Assembly: GCA_035532215.1 (NCBI GenBank)
Contig: DATKRK010000066.1
Location: 1-46,389 of the forward strand
Source of the DNA: JAICIG01 sp035532215
GTDB taxonomy: Bacteria > Planctomycetota > Planctomycetia > Pirellulales > JAICIG01
Direction: 5' to 3'
DNA: 46,389 bases
In this document: positions 17,787-25,158 of the stretch, one piece after another
How positions within the stretch are numbered: the first letter of the stretch is position 1
Layout of the letters: every line of letters begins with the position of its first letter
Translations under genes and position numbers: made by a program
The notes under the pieces: generated by a model
The model's database searches: none
The model's input: only the letters and a program-made list of their open reading frames with translations
What the model was told of the DNA's origin: nothing

Positions 17787-17908
17787 TGACGCTGTTGGCA
17801 CATCACGTCGAGCCGGCGTTTTTACCGATTTACGCGGGCCAATTCGCACTGGGCGTTTGGGTCGGTTGGCGGCTCATCGCCGCGGTGTTGCGAAAGTGGG
17901 CGATCTGA
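17783..17908 (+). CDS. Small single-span membrane protein B in the cobalamin operon, 41 aa
   Basis: Starts with ATGATG at 17783, overlapping the stop of small protein A by 4 bases. An AAGG-containing stretch (gggagcaaggt) lies just upstream. The product begins MMTLLAHHVEPAFLPIYAG, with two adjacent His at 7-8, and has one hydrophobic helix (about 13-36, including FALGVWVGWRLIAAVL) ending RKWAI. The cbiX start follows four bases after its stop, so A, B and cbiX form a coupled set. Unrecognised family. Paired one-span proteins of this size often form a small complex; the His pair next to the membrane makes a cobalt-related role worth considering, without proof. Confidence 0.75.
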   Translation: MMTLLAHHVEPAFLPIYAGQFALGVWVGWRLIAAVLRKWAI

Positions 17909-17912
17909 ACCG

Positions 17913-19103
17913 ATGCCGAAGCGCCCCGTGGTCTTGATCGTCGGACATGGCAGCCGCGAAGCGTCTGCCAACCAGGAGTTCGAGCAACTCGTGGCGCGCT
18001 ATCAAGCGCGCCGGCCCGACCTCGAGGTGCGCTACGGCTATGTCGAATTGGCTCAACCGTCGCTCAGCGACGCGCTCGCGGAGATTCCGGCGGACTGCGA
18101 CGAGGCGATCCTCTTGCCGCTGTTCCTGTTCGCCGCAGGGCATGTGAAGAACGACCTTCCGCTGGCGCTAGCCGCCGCGCGCCGCCAACGGCCAACGGTG
18201 AGCTTTCGCGCTGCGCGAGCGCTCGGCGTTCACGCCGCGCTTGTCGGCTTGGCGCTGGAGCGAGCTGAGGAATCGGCATCCTCGGCGCCGGATGAAGCGT
18301 CGCGGACGGCCGCGATCGTGGTCGGTCGCGGATCGAGCGATCCCGACGCAAACGGCGATTTCTGCAAGTTCGCGCGGATGGTCGCGGAGGCGCGCTCTTT
18401 CGCTTGGGTCGTGCCGGCCTTTATCGGGATTACCCGGCCCAAGTTCGAGGAGACGCTCGAGTTCGTGGCCCGCGCCAGGCCCGAGCGGCTGCTGGTCCTG
18501 CCCTACTTGTTGTTCGGCGGGCGGCTGCTGTCTCAACTGCAAAACCAAGTGGCGGACTTCCTAGCGCGATACCCCTGGATCAAGACGACGCTCGCGCCGC
18601 ACTTGGGCGTCCACGAGTCGCTGCTCGCCGTGCTCGATGAGCGTCTCGCCGAAGCGCGCAACGGGCAAGCGCCGCTGCCGTGCGATAATTGCCAGTATCG
18701 GGCCGCACTGCCCGGCCGCGCGGAAAGCTTGGGCGGTTTGCGCGCGTTGCTCTGGAGTCTGCGACATTCGTTTACGCACGCCCAGGCGGCGCCGCACGTC
18801 CATGCGCATCGGCCGATGAGCAAGCACGTATTGGTGTGCGGCAACATCGACTGCGCCGCTCGCGGCAGCATGGGCCTGGTTGAGTCGCTGCGCCGCTCGC
18901 TCAAGGACGCCGGCCGCGAGCGCGACGTCCGCGTGACGGTGACGAGCTGCATGGGGCGATGCGGCGAAGGGCCGACGGTCGCTGTTTATCCGGACGGAAT
19001 CTGGTATCGAGGAGTGCGCGAAGAAGACGCCGCGGAGTTGGTCGAAGAACATCTGCTGGCCGACCGGCTCGTCGCCCGGCTGGTCGACAACATCATGCAA
19101 TAA
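17913..19103 (+). CDS. cbiX: Sirohydrochlorin cobaltochelatase fused to a thioredoxin-like [2Fe-2S] ferredoxin domain
   Basis: CbiX inserts Co2+ into sirohydrochlorin, the committed step of the early-cobalt route. The N-terminal repeat has VLIVGHGSREASANQEFE (about residues 7-24, with the metal-binding His) and PLFLFAAGHVKNDLP. A second, diverged repeat begins VVGRGSSDPDANGDF (His replaced) and contains LLVLPYLLFGGRLL. This two-repeat layout is the long CbiX form. A His-rich linker (HAQAAPHVHAHRP) leads to a C-terminal thioredoxin-like ferredoxin from about residue 302, with Cys309, Cys314, Cys346 and Cys350. The linker could hold cobalt. The ferredoxin may provide or sense electrons; fused Fe-S domains on CbiX are known in other lineages. 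It follows small protein B by four bases. Confidence 0.93.
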   Translation: MPKRPVVLIVGHGSREASANQEFEQLVARYQARRPDLEVRYGYVELAQPSLSDALAEIPADCDEAILLPLFLFAAGHVKNDLPLALAAARRQRPTVSFRAARALGVHAALVGLALERAEESASSAPDEASRTAAIVVGRGSSDPDANGDFCKFARMVAEARSFAWVVPAFIGITRPKFEETLEFVARARPERLLVLPYLLFGGRLLSQLQNQVADFLARYPWIKTTLAPHLGVHESLLAVLDERLAEARNGQAPLPCDNCQYRAALPGRAESLGGLRALLWSLRHSFTHAQAAPHVHAHRPMSKHVLVCGNIDCAARGSMGLVESLRRSLKDAGRERDVRVTVTSCMGRCGEGPTVAVYPDGIWYRGVREEDAAELVEEHLLADRLVARLVDNIMQ

Positions 19104-19116
19104 GGAGTTTCAATCG

Positions 19117-19500
19117 ATGGCTTGTCATGAAATTGCGGCGTTGAGGCTGGGGTTGATGCAGATCTTGGGCATCCAGGATGAGGCGGAACGAGAGCACGAA
19201 TTGGCCGAACTCAACCAAGGCGAGGCGCCCTCCGATGCCCTGCGAGTGCTCTCGGAATCGCGAGATTTCGGCAGTCTGAAACGTTTTTTCGAGACGGCGC
19301 TGGCCCAATTGGAAGAGCGGGTGGCCCGCACGCCGGCTAACGATCGACAGATGCCTTACCTGCGGGCGCTGATCGTGTTGACGAAAAAGGTGGAACTTGA
19401 TCTGCGCAACCAACTGGAGAGCCTGACGCGATTCTATCGCGATCTCGATGAGATGCACGATTTCGTACACGAACTATTTCCAGCCCCCTCGAAAACTTGA
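19117..19500 (+). CDS. DUF3209 family protein, 127 aa
   Basis: A small soluble, largely helical protein starting MACHEIAALRLGLMQILGI. I match it by its opening motif to DUF3209, which as I recall also occurs in cobalamin clusters of haloarchaea. AAGGAG lies 8 bases before the ATG. Cys3 and His4 are a striking N-terminal metal-ligand-like pair, and further His residues occur near the end (DEMHDFVHELF). The gene lies directly after cbiX and before cbiC. A role tied to CbiX or to cobalt handling is plausible but not shown. No enzyme motif is visible. Confidence 0.75.
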   Translation: MACHEIAALRLGLMQILGIQDEAEREHELAELNQGEAPSDALRVLSESRDFGSLKRFFETALAQLEERVARTPANDRQMPYLRALIVLTKKVELDLRNQLESLTRFYRDLDEMHDFVHELFPAPSKT

Positions 19501-19508
19501 AGGATCCG

Positions 19509-20126
19509 ATGACGCGCATTCTCAATCCCGAGGCTATCGAGGCCGAGTCGTTCCGCATCATCACCGAAGAGTTGGGAGAACATTCGTTCACGCCCGACGA
19601 ATTCGCCGTGGTGCGGCGCGCCATCCACTCGACCGCCGACTTCGAATTTGCCCGCACTCTGCGATTCGCTCCAGGCGCGATCCGCTCGGGCATCGAAGCC
19701 ATCCGAGCCGGCCGCAGCATCGTGGCCGACGTGCAGATGGTTCAAGCCGGCATTAACAAGCCCGGTTTGAAAAAGTTTGGCGGCGAGGTGTATTGCTTCA
19801 TCAGCGACGACGACGTCATGGCTGCGGCCAAGGAGTCGGGACTGACCCGGGCCATCATGTCGATGCGCAAAGCGGCCAAGCAGCTCCCGGGTGCGATGTA
19901 CGCCATCGGCAACGCGCCGACCGCGCTGTTGGAACTGGTGCAATTGGCCGATGTCGCCCGGCCGTCGCTGGTCGTCGGGGCGCCCGTCGGCTTCGTGTCG
20001 GCGGCTGAGTCGAAAGACGAACTCTCGCAGACGCGGCTGCCTTTCATCACGGCGCTCGGTCGCAAGGGCGGCACGCCGGTGGCCGTGTCGATCGTCAACG
20101 CCCTGATCCGCCTGGCCGGAAGTTGA
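19509..20126 (+). CDS. cbiC: Cobalt-precorrin-8 methylmutase
   Basis: CbiC/CobH moves the C11 methyl group to C12, giving cobyrinic acid. The roughly 205 residues fit. The conserved RRAIHSTADFEFA block (about residues 36-48) contains the catalytic His. VADVQMVQAGI, CFISDDDV and the late VGAPVGFVSAAESK are family signatures. I start at ATG 19509, which has AAGGA at 19500-19504; the in-frame TTG at 19497 has no such support. It lies 8 bases after the DUF3209 gene. Confidence 0.94.
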   Translation: MTRILNPEAIEAESFRIITEELGEHSFTPDEFAVVRRAIHSTADFEFARTLRFAPGAIRSGIEAIRAGRSIVADVQMVQAGINKPGLKKFGGEVYCFISDDDVMAAAKESGLTRAIMSMRKAAKQLPGAMYAIGNAPTALLELVQLADVARPSLVVGAPVGFVSAAESKDELSQTRLPFITALGRKGGTPVAVSIVNALIRLAGS

Positions 20127-20168
20127 GGGCATGAATTTCGTCCTACCTACGAAGAAACTTAGGATTTC

Positions 20169-20474
20169 ATGAAACCATACAAGTGGCACATGCTCGTTTG
20201 TACCGGCCCGCGCTGTACGCAAGACGGCGAGTCGGAAGCGCTGTTCAGTTCGCTCGGCGAAAAGCTCAAGGCCCACGGGCTCGACGCCGACGAGTTGCGC
20301 GTCAAGCGCACCCGCTGCAGTTGCTTCGCCATCTGCCAGGGCGGTCCGATCGTCGTCGTGCATCCCGATGGAACCTGGTACGAGCGCGTCACCGAAGACG
20401 TCCTCGATCGGATCTTGGCGGAGCACCTTAAGCAAGGCCAGGTCGTGCAGGACCACCTCTTTCATCAAGCTTGA
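20169..20474 (+). CDS. Thioredoxin-like [2Fe-2S] ferredoxin, 101 aa
   Basis: Begins MKPYKWHMLVCTGPRC, with Cys11 and Cys16, and later has Cys50, Cys52 and Cys56 in a RCSCFAICQGGP segment. The pattern is that of thioredoxin-fold [2Fe-2S] ferredoxins, and the IVVVHPDGTWYERVTEDVLDRI region closely resembles the end of the CbiX fusion domain. The three ferredoxin-like units in this operon are therefore probably related by duplication. A likely job is electron supply to a reductive step of corrin synthesis. That is inference. The gene lies 3 bases before bluB. Confidence 0.88.
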   Translation: MKPYKWHMLVCTGPRCTQDGESEALFSSLGEKLKAHGLDADELRVKRTRCSCFAICQGGPIVVVHPDGTWYERVTEDVLDRILAEHLKQGQVVQDHLFHQA

Positions 20475-20477
20475 GCC

Positions 20478-21101
20478 ATGGACGTTTACGAAGCCATTTA
20501 CACGCGGCGCGACGTGCGGCATTTTCGCGGCGACCCGCTCGAGGACGCAGTCCTCGAGCGGATTCTCGACGCCGCCCATCACGCGGGTTCGGTCGGCTTC
20601 ATGCAGCCTTGGAACTTCATCGTGATTCGCGATCCGCAAATCCGCCGCCGCGTGAAAACGCTGTTCGAGGAGGAAAATGCGCTCGCGGCCGAGAATTACA
20701 GCGGCTCTCGACGCCAACTCTACCAGTCGCTCAAGCTGGAGGGGATCTTGGAGTCGGCCGTGAACCTCTGCGTGACTTGCGACCGTTCGCGGGCAGACCC
20801 CGTTTTGGGCCGCAACACGATGTTCGACGCGGACCTCTACAGCACGTGCTGCGCCGTGCAAAACCTCTGGCTGGCGGCGAGGGCCGAAGGCGTCGGAGTC
20901 GGCTGGCTGAGCATTTTACGCCCCCAGGCGCTGACGGAGTTGTTGGAGTTGCCCGAAACGGTCGTGCCCGTCGCCTACTTGTGCCTCGGTTATCCTCAAG
21001 AGTTTCGCGAGCGGCCGATGCTCGAAGAGGTCGGCTGGCGCGACCGGCTCCCCTTGGATCAGGTAATCTTTTATGAACGCTGGGGGCAAAGGAAAGTCTG
21101 A
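20478..21101 (+). CDS. bluB: 5,6-dimethylbenzimidazole synthase
   Basis: BluB breaks down FMNH2 with O2 to form the lower ligand dimethylbenzimidazole. The 207-residue protein is a nitroreductase-fold member. Family features are IYTRRDVRHFRGDPL at the start (FMN phosphate contacts), AAHHAGSVGFMQPWNFIVI, a VLGRNT stretch containing the region of the functional Asp/Ser pocket, and the WLAARAEGVGVGWLSIL motif. The late YLCLGYPQEF is also typical. Its presence makes this organism able to make its own B12 lower ligand when oxygen is present. The 3' end overlaps cbiD by 29 bases. Confidence 0.93.
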   Translation: MDVYEAIYTRRDVRHFRGDPLEDAVLERILDAAHHAGSVGFMQPWNFIVIRDPQIRRRVKTLFEEENALAAENYSGSRRQLYQSLKLEGILESAVNLCVTCDRSRADPVLGRNTMFDADLYSTCCAVQNLWLAARAEGVGVGWLSILRPQALTELLELPETVVPVAYLCLGYPQEFRERPMLEEVGWRDRLPLDQVIFYERWGQRKV

Positions 21102-22176
21102 GCAGGGCCTGCGTTCCGGTTTTACGACCGGCGCTTGCAGCGCCGCCGCGGCCAAGGCGGCCACGCTCGCGCTGTTGAATCAGCAACCGTTGAATCAGGT
21201 CGAAATCACGCTGCCGATTGGACGCCAGCAGATGTTTGCCGTGGAACGATGTGAATACAATCCGAGCGAAGCGACGTGCTCCGTGGTCAAAGACGCGGGC
21301 GACGACCCCGATTGCACGCACGGCGCTCGCCTGACGGCCAGCGTTTCGTGGACCGATCGCCGCGGCGAAATCGAACTCGACCGCGGACCGGGGGTCGCCG
21401 TCATCACCAAGCCGGGCGTCGGCCTCGACGTCGGCGCGCCGGCCATCACGCCGACGCCGCGCCGCAATATCACGGACATGGTGCGCGAAGCGGCCGGTGA
21501 GACCCTGGGCGAACGCGGCTTGCGCGTGATCCTTTCCGTTCCGGGCGGCGAAGAGATGGCGAAAAAAACCCAGAACGAGCGCCTGGGCATCTTGGGAGGC
21601 ATTTCGATCTTGGGAACGACCGGGATCGTCGTGCCTTTCTCCACCGGCGCGTTCAAGGTCTCGATCACCCAAGGCATCGACGTCGCCCGCGCGGCGGGGC
21701 GCGACGTCATCGTGCTCACCACCGGCGGCAAAAGCGAAGAGTTCGCCATGAAGCTGCTCGGGCTGCCGCAAGAGTGCTACGTGCAGATGGGCGATTTCGT
21801 CGGTTTTGCGATCAAGGCCGCCGTGCAGCGACAGGCGCCTAAGATCGTGATCTGCGGCATGCCCGGCAAGATGTCGAAAATCGCCAAGGGCAAGATGCAG
21901 ACGCATGTCGCGGGCAGCGAGGTCGATCTCGAGTTTTTAGCCTCGATCGCCGAGGAGTGCGGCGCGCCGGCCGAAGTGGTCGACGAAGTCCGCCGTGCAA
22001 ACACCGCCCGGCACGTCTCCGAGATCGTGGCGGCCCGGCAGGTGAGCGGTTTTTGGGATGCGGTGGCGCGGAAGGTGGTGCTGGCCTGCCGGCAGCACGT
22101 CCGCAATGCCGCCGCCGTGGAATGTCTTTTGACCGAATTCAGCGGGCAGGTGATTGGCAGGTGGTCGAGTGAGTAA
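21073..22176 (+). CDS. cbiD: Cobalt-precorrin-5B C1-methyltransferase
   Basis: CbiD methylates C1 in the early-cobalt pathway and has no sequence relation to the canonical corrin methyltransferases. The 367 residues and the signature LRSGFTTGACSAAAAKAA (about residues 15-32) are diagnostic. KDAGDDPDCTHGA, GVGLDVGAPAITPTPR and LTTGGKSEE are other conserved blocks. Together with cbiX and cbiG it identifies the anaerobic-type route. It starts inside bluB and its 3' end overlaps cbiET by 8 bases. Confidence 0.95.
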   Translation: MNAGGKGKSEQGLRSGFTTGACSAAAAKAATLALLNQQPLNQVEITLPIGRQQMFAVERCEYNPSEATCSVVKDAGDDPDCTHGARLTASVSWTDRRGEIELDRGPGVAVITKPGVGLDVGAPAITPTPRRNITDMVREAAGETLGERGLRVILSVPGGEEMAKKTQNERLGILGGISILGTTGIVVPFSTGAFKVSITQGIDVARAAGRDVIVLTTGGKSEEFAMKLLGLPQECYVQMGDFVGFAIKAAVQRQAPKIVICGMPGKMSKIAKGKMQTHVAGSEVDLEFLASIAEECGAPAEVVDEVRRANTARHVSEIVAARQVSGFWDAVARKVVLACRQHVRNAAAVECLLTEFSGQVIGRWSSE

Positions 22177-23377
22177 GCCAGGTGCTGCAAACGTGGTCGT
22201 CGTTGGAATCGGCGACAACGGCGCCGATAGCCTTTCCCGCGATGCACTGCGGCGAGTGGCCGACGCCGAACTGTTGCTGGGCGGCGAGCGGCAACTGTCG
22301 TTCTTCGCGGATCACCCGGCGGAGAAGCTGGCGATTCGCGACAATCTCAAGGAGATCGCCGCGCGGTTGCAAGCCGAGACGCGCCGGGTGGTCGTGCTCG
22401 CCTCGGGCGATCCGCTGTTTCATGGCATCGCGGGCTACCTAGCGGCGAAAATCGGCCGCGACCGCTTGGAGATTTTGCCGAACATCTCCTCGATGCAACT
22501 GGCGTTCGCCCGGATCAAGGAATCGTGGCACGACGCAGCCCTGGTCAGTTGCCACGCCAAGCCGCTCGAAGACGCGTTGGACGTCATCCGCGACGCGAAA
22601 AAGGTCGGCATCTTCACCGACAATGAAAATACGCCGGCCCGCATTGCTCGCGAATTGTTGAAGGCGGGCATCGGCGGTTTCCTGGCTCATGTCTGCGAGA
22701 ATCTGGGCGGCGCCGAAGAGCGGGTCAGTTCCTGGAATCTCGAAGAACTGGCGGAGCGATCGTTTTCGCCGCTCAACGTGTTGGTGCTGACGAAAAAAGC
22801 CACAGCGCCAAGTTTCCAGCGGCGCGATTGGACCGTCGGCATTCCCGAGGAGGCATTTTATCAGCGGCAGCCGCTCAAGGGATTGATTACGAAGACCGAT
22901 GTGCGCGTGCTCAGCCTGGCAAAGATGCGGCTGCGGCCGGGCAACGTCGTCTGGGACGTGGGCGCCGGTTCGGGGTCGGTCTCGATTGAAGCGGCCCTGC
23001 TCGGCGCGAAAGTCTGGGCCGTCGAAAAGAACAAAGAAGACTGCGAGATCATTCGCCGCAACATCGAGAAGTTCGACACGCCGCAAGTCACCGTCGTCCA
23101 CGGTATTGCGCCGGCGGCCCTTGCCGAGTTGCCGGCGCCCGACGCGGTTTTCATCGGCGGCAGCGGCGGAGAAATGAGCGAGATCATCCGTCTTTGCCGC
23201 GAACGGCTCTCGCCCGGCGGCCGGTTGGTGATCAACGTCGCCACTTTGGAAAACCTCGGGCAGGCGCCGGCCCAGGACGTCACGTTGGTGCAGATCAGCC
23301 GTACGCGGCCAATTCTGGACTTGCACCGGTTCGAGGCGCTTAATCCCGTGTTTATCGCCTGCTGGGAGAAAGGCTGA
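22169..23377 (+). CDS. cbiET: Bifunctional precorrin-6B methyltransferase/decarboxylase (CbiE-CbiT fusion, CobL-like)
   Basis: The first half (CbiE, about residues 1-210) is a tetrapyrrole methylase, with VVVVGIGDNGADSLS and LASGDPLFHGIAGYL, and methylates C5. The second half (CbiT, about 215-402) has a class I SAM motif, VWDVGAGSGSVSIEAA, and methylates C15 while decarboxylating the C12 acetate. FIGGSGGEMSEI is typical of CbiT. I start at GTG 22169, which overlaps the cbiD stop; the longer TTG reading adds five unconvincing residues. This is the last gene before the toxin-antitoxin insertion. Confidence 0.94.
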   Translation: MSKPGAANVVVVGIGDNGADSLSRDALRRVADAELLLGGERQLSFFADHPAEKLAIRDNLKEIAARLQAETRRVVVLASGDPLFHGIAGYLAAKIGRDRLEILPNISSMQLAFARIKESWHDAALVSCHAKPLEDALDVIRDAKKVGIFTDNENTPARIARELLKAGIGGFLAHVCENLGGAEERVSSWNLEELAERSFSPLNVLVLTKKATAPSFQRRDWTVGIPEEAFYQRQPLKGLITKTDVRVLSLAKMRLRPGNVVWDVGAGSGSVSIEAALLGAKVWAVEKNKEDCEIIRRNIEKFDTPQVTVVHGIAPAALAELPAPDAVFIGGSGGEMSEIIRLCRERLSPGGRLVINVATLENLGQAPAQDVTLVQISRTRPILDLHRFEALNPVFIACWEKG

Positions 23378-23383
23378 TATAAT
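23378..23383 (+). promoter_or_regulatory. Possible -10 element of an internal promoter before vapBC
   Basis: A perfect TATAAT starts directly after the cbiET stop and about 37 bases before the vapB ATG. In this GC-rich setting it stands out. No good -35 is seen at the expected distance, so this is tentative. It would allow the toxin-antitoxin pair, and the genes after it, to be transcribed even when the riboswitch is off. Confidence 0.35.
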
Positions 23384-23419
23384 TGAATACGTCATCACCA
23401 AACGAAGGCTTCCAATCCA

Positions 23420-23656
23420 ATGAGCAACTTGCTTATTCCCGACGTCGAGGAGTCGGTCATCGAGCGTTTGCGCCAACGAGCAGCCGCTCACGGCCGGACG
23501 CCAGCGGTCGAGGCAAAAGTGATACTACAAGAAGCACTGCAGCCGCCGCCCGCCGCGGGGTGGCAGCAAGTGAACGCCACCCGCAATGAATTGGCGGCCA
23601 GCGGGGGAGATTTCAGCGACAGCGCCGCGCTCATTCGGGAGGACCGCGAGCGTTGA
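23420..23656 (+). CDS. vapB: Antitoxin, FitA/VapB-like ribbon-helix-helix, 78 aa
   Basis: The N-terminus, NLLIPDVEESVIERLRQRAA, followed by HGRTPAVEAKVILQEAL, fits the FitA-like ribbon-helix-helix DNA-binding fold of VapB antitoxins. The C-terminal half, with the ALIREDRER end, is the likely toxin-binding tail. The stop overlaps the TTG start of the toxin gene (TTGA). By family precedent it neutralises VapC and represses its own promoter; TATAAT at 23378 may be that promoter. The module interrupts the cobalamin operon without changing strand. Confidence 0.87.
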   Translation: MSNLLIPDVEESVIERLRQRAAAHGRTPAVEAKVILQEALQPPPAAGWQQVNATRNELAASGGDFSDSAALIREDRER

Positions 23657-24075
23657 GTCTTTACATCGTCGACGCCAGCGTCGGAGTCAAATGGTTCGTG
23701 CCCGAAGTCGATTCCGATGCCGCTCAGCGGCTTCAAAATCCAGTCCACCAACTTCACGTTCCTTCTTTATTCGATGTCGAGGTCGCCAACACCATTTGGA
23801 AAAAGCTCCGCCGCGGCGAATTGTCGTCGGCGACAGCGAACTCGATCGTCGCGCAGTTGCCGTCGATACCCGTTGCACGCCACGCCGACGCACCGATCCT
23901 TAAGGCGGCATTCGAACTGGCCGAGAAGACAGGCAGAACGGTTTACGATTCGCTCTATCTCGCGTTAGCCGAAAACCTCGCCGGCCAACTCGTCACGGCC
24001 GACGACAGATTTGTCAATGCTCTGTCGGGCACGCCGTGGGCGCCTTTGATGATGGCCTTGGGACAGGTTCCGTGA
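23653..24075 (+). CDS. vapC: PIN-domain ribonuclease toxin, VapC-like, 140 aa
   Basis: The PIN fold starts YIVDASVGVKWFVPE with the first metal-binding Asp (about residue 7). FDVEVANTIWKK supplies the conserved Glu (about 43), and VYDSLYLALAE plus LVTADDRFVNAL supply the late acidic residues. All the acidic positions expected of an active nuclease are present. It starts with TTG at 23653, coupled to the antitoxin stop. VapC toxins cleave specific RNAs when free of antitoxin. The cobalamin gene cbiG resumes 45 bases later. Confidence 0.9.
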   Translation: MSLYIVDASVGVKWFVPEVDSDAAQRLQNPVHQLHVPSLFDVEVANTIWKKLRRGELSSATANSIVAQLPSIPVARHADAPILKAAFELAEKTGRTVYDSLYLALAENLAGQLVTADDRFVNALSGTPWAPLMMALGQVP

Positions 24076-24120
24076 TTCCCTTAAGTTGCAGGCCAACGAG
24101 CATAGCCCGCGGGAGAAAGC

Positions 24121-25149
24121 ATGAAGACCGCCGTCATCGCCATCACCAAACACGGCGCCGCCTTGGCCCGCCGGCTGGAGGGCGACCGTTATATTTCGGC
24201 GAAGTTCCGCAACGACGAGGCGGCGCATTATTTCGAGAAGCCGATCAAGGAATTGACCGCAGAAATCTGGCCGCAATACGAAGCCCTGGTCTACGTCGTG
24301 TCGCTGGGCGCCGTCGTCCGCACCATCGCCCCTTTTCTCAAAGACAAACACGTCGATCCCGCGGTGATCGTGGTCGACGATAAGGCGAACTTCGCCATCA
24401 GCGTACTCTCGGGCCACGTCGGCGGCGCGAACGAGTTGACCGAGCGCATTGCCGGCCGGCTTGGCGCCCAGGCCGTGATTACCACCGCCAGCGACGTCGG
24501 CAAGACGATCCCCGTCGATATCTTGGGCCGCGAACTGGGATGGACGACCGATCTCGAGCGGAACATCACCAAGGTCAGCGCCGCGGTCGTCAACGAAGAG
24601 CCGATTGCCTTCGTGCAAGAGACGGGCGAAACGAACTGGTGGCGCCGCGAGACGCCGCCGCCCAAAAACATCCAGTTCGTCACGCTCGACGAAGCGCGGC
24701 GGTTCAATACGGCGCTGATCGTCACCGATCGGCTCGTCGACGATGAGTTTCAAGCGAAGGCGGTGATCTATCGTCCCAAGTCGCTGGTGCTGGGCATGGG
24801 CTGCGACCGCGGCGTAAGCTGCGAAGAGGTCGAGCGATTCGTGTTCTCGACGCTCGAACAACATCGGCTTTCGTTCAAGTCGGTGCGAAATCTGGCCACG
24901 GTCGATCTGAAGCAGGACGAGCCGGCGCTCGTGGAATTCTGCGGCAAGCACAAGCTCGATATGACGTGCTATCCAAGCGAGCGGCTCAAGCAAGTGCGGG
25001 CGCCGAATCCGTCGGCCACGGTCGAAAAATACGTCGGTACGCCCGGCGTCTGCGAACCGGCGGCCATCCTCAGTTCCGCAGGCGAATTGATCGTGCCCAA
25101 GCAAAAAGCGCCCATGCTCACCTTGGCCGTGGCGAGAATCAAGTTCTAG
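24121..25149 (+). CDS. cbiG: Cobalt-precorrin-5A hydrolase
   Basis: CbiG opens the delta-lactone ring and releases the two-carbon fragment as acetaldehyde in the early-cobalt pathway. The 342 residues include the three expected regions: the N-terminal domain (VIAITKHGAALARRLEGD), the central block (SLGAVVRTIAPFLKDK, LSGHVGGANELTERIA), and the C-terminal domain beginning VLGMGCDRGVSCEEVERFV. GGGAGAAAGC precedes the ATG and can serve as ribosome-binding site. Its presence with cbiD supports the anaerobic-type route. It lies directly after the vapBC module. Confidence 0.94.
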   Translation: MKTAVIAITKHGAALARRLEGDRYISAKFRNDEAAHYFEKPIKELTAEIWPQYEALVYVVSLGAVVRTIAPFLKDKHVDPAVIVVDDKANFAISVLSGHVGGANELTERIAGRLGAQAVITTASDVGKTIPVDILGRELGWTTDLERNITKVSAAVVNEEPIAFVQETGETNWWRRETPPPKNIQFVTLDEARRFNTALIVTDRLVDDEFQAKAVIYRPKSLVLGMGCDRGVSCEEVERFVFSTLEQHRLSFKSVRNLATVDLKQDEPALVEFCGKHKLDMTCYPSERLKQVRAPNPSATVEKYVGTPGVCEPAAILSSAGELIVPKQKAPMLTLAVARIKF

Positions 25150-25158
25150 GGAGACATC

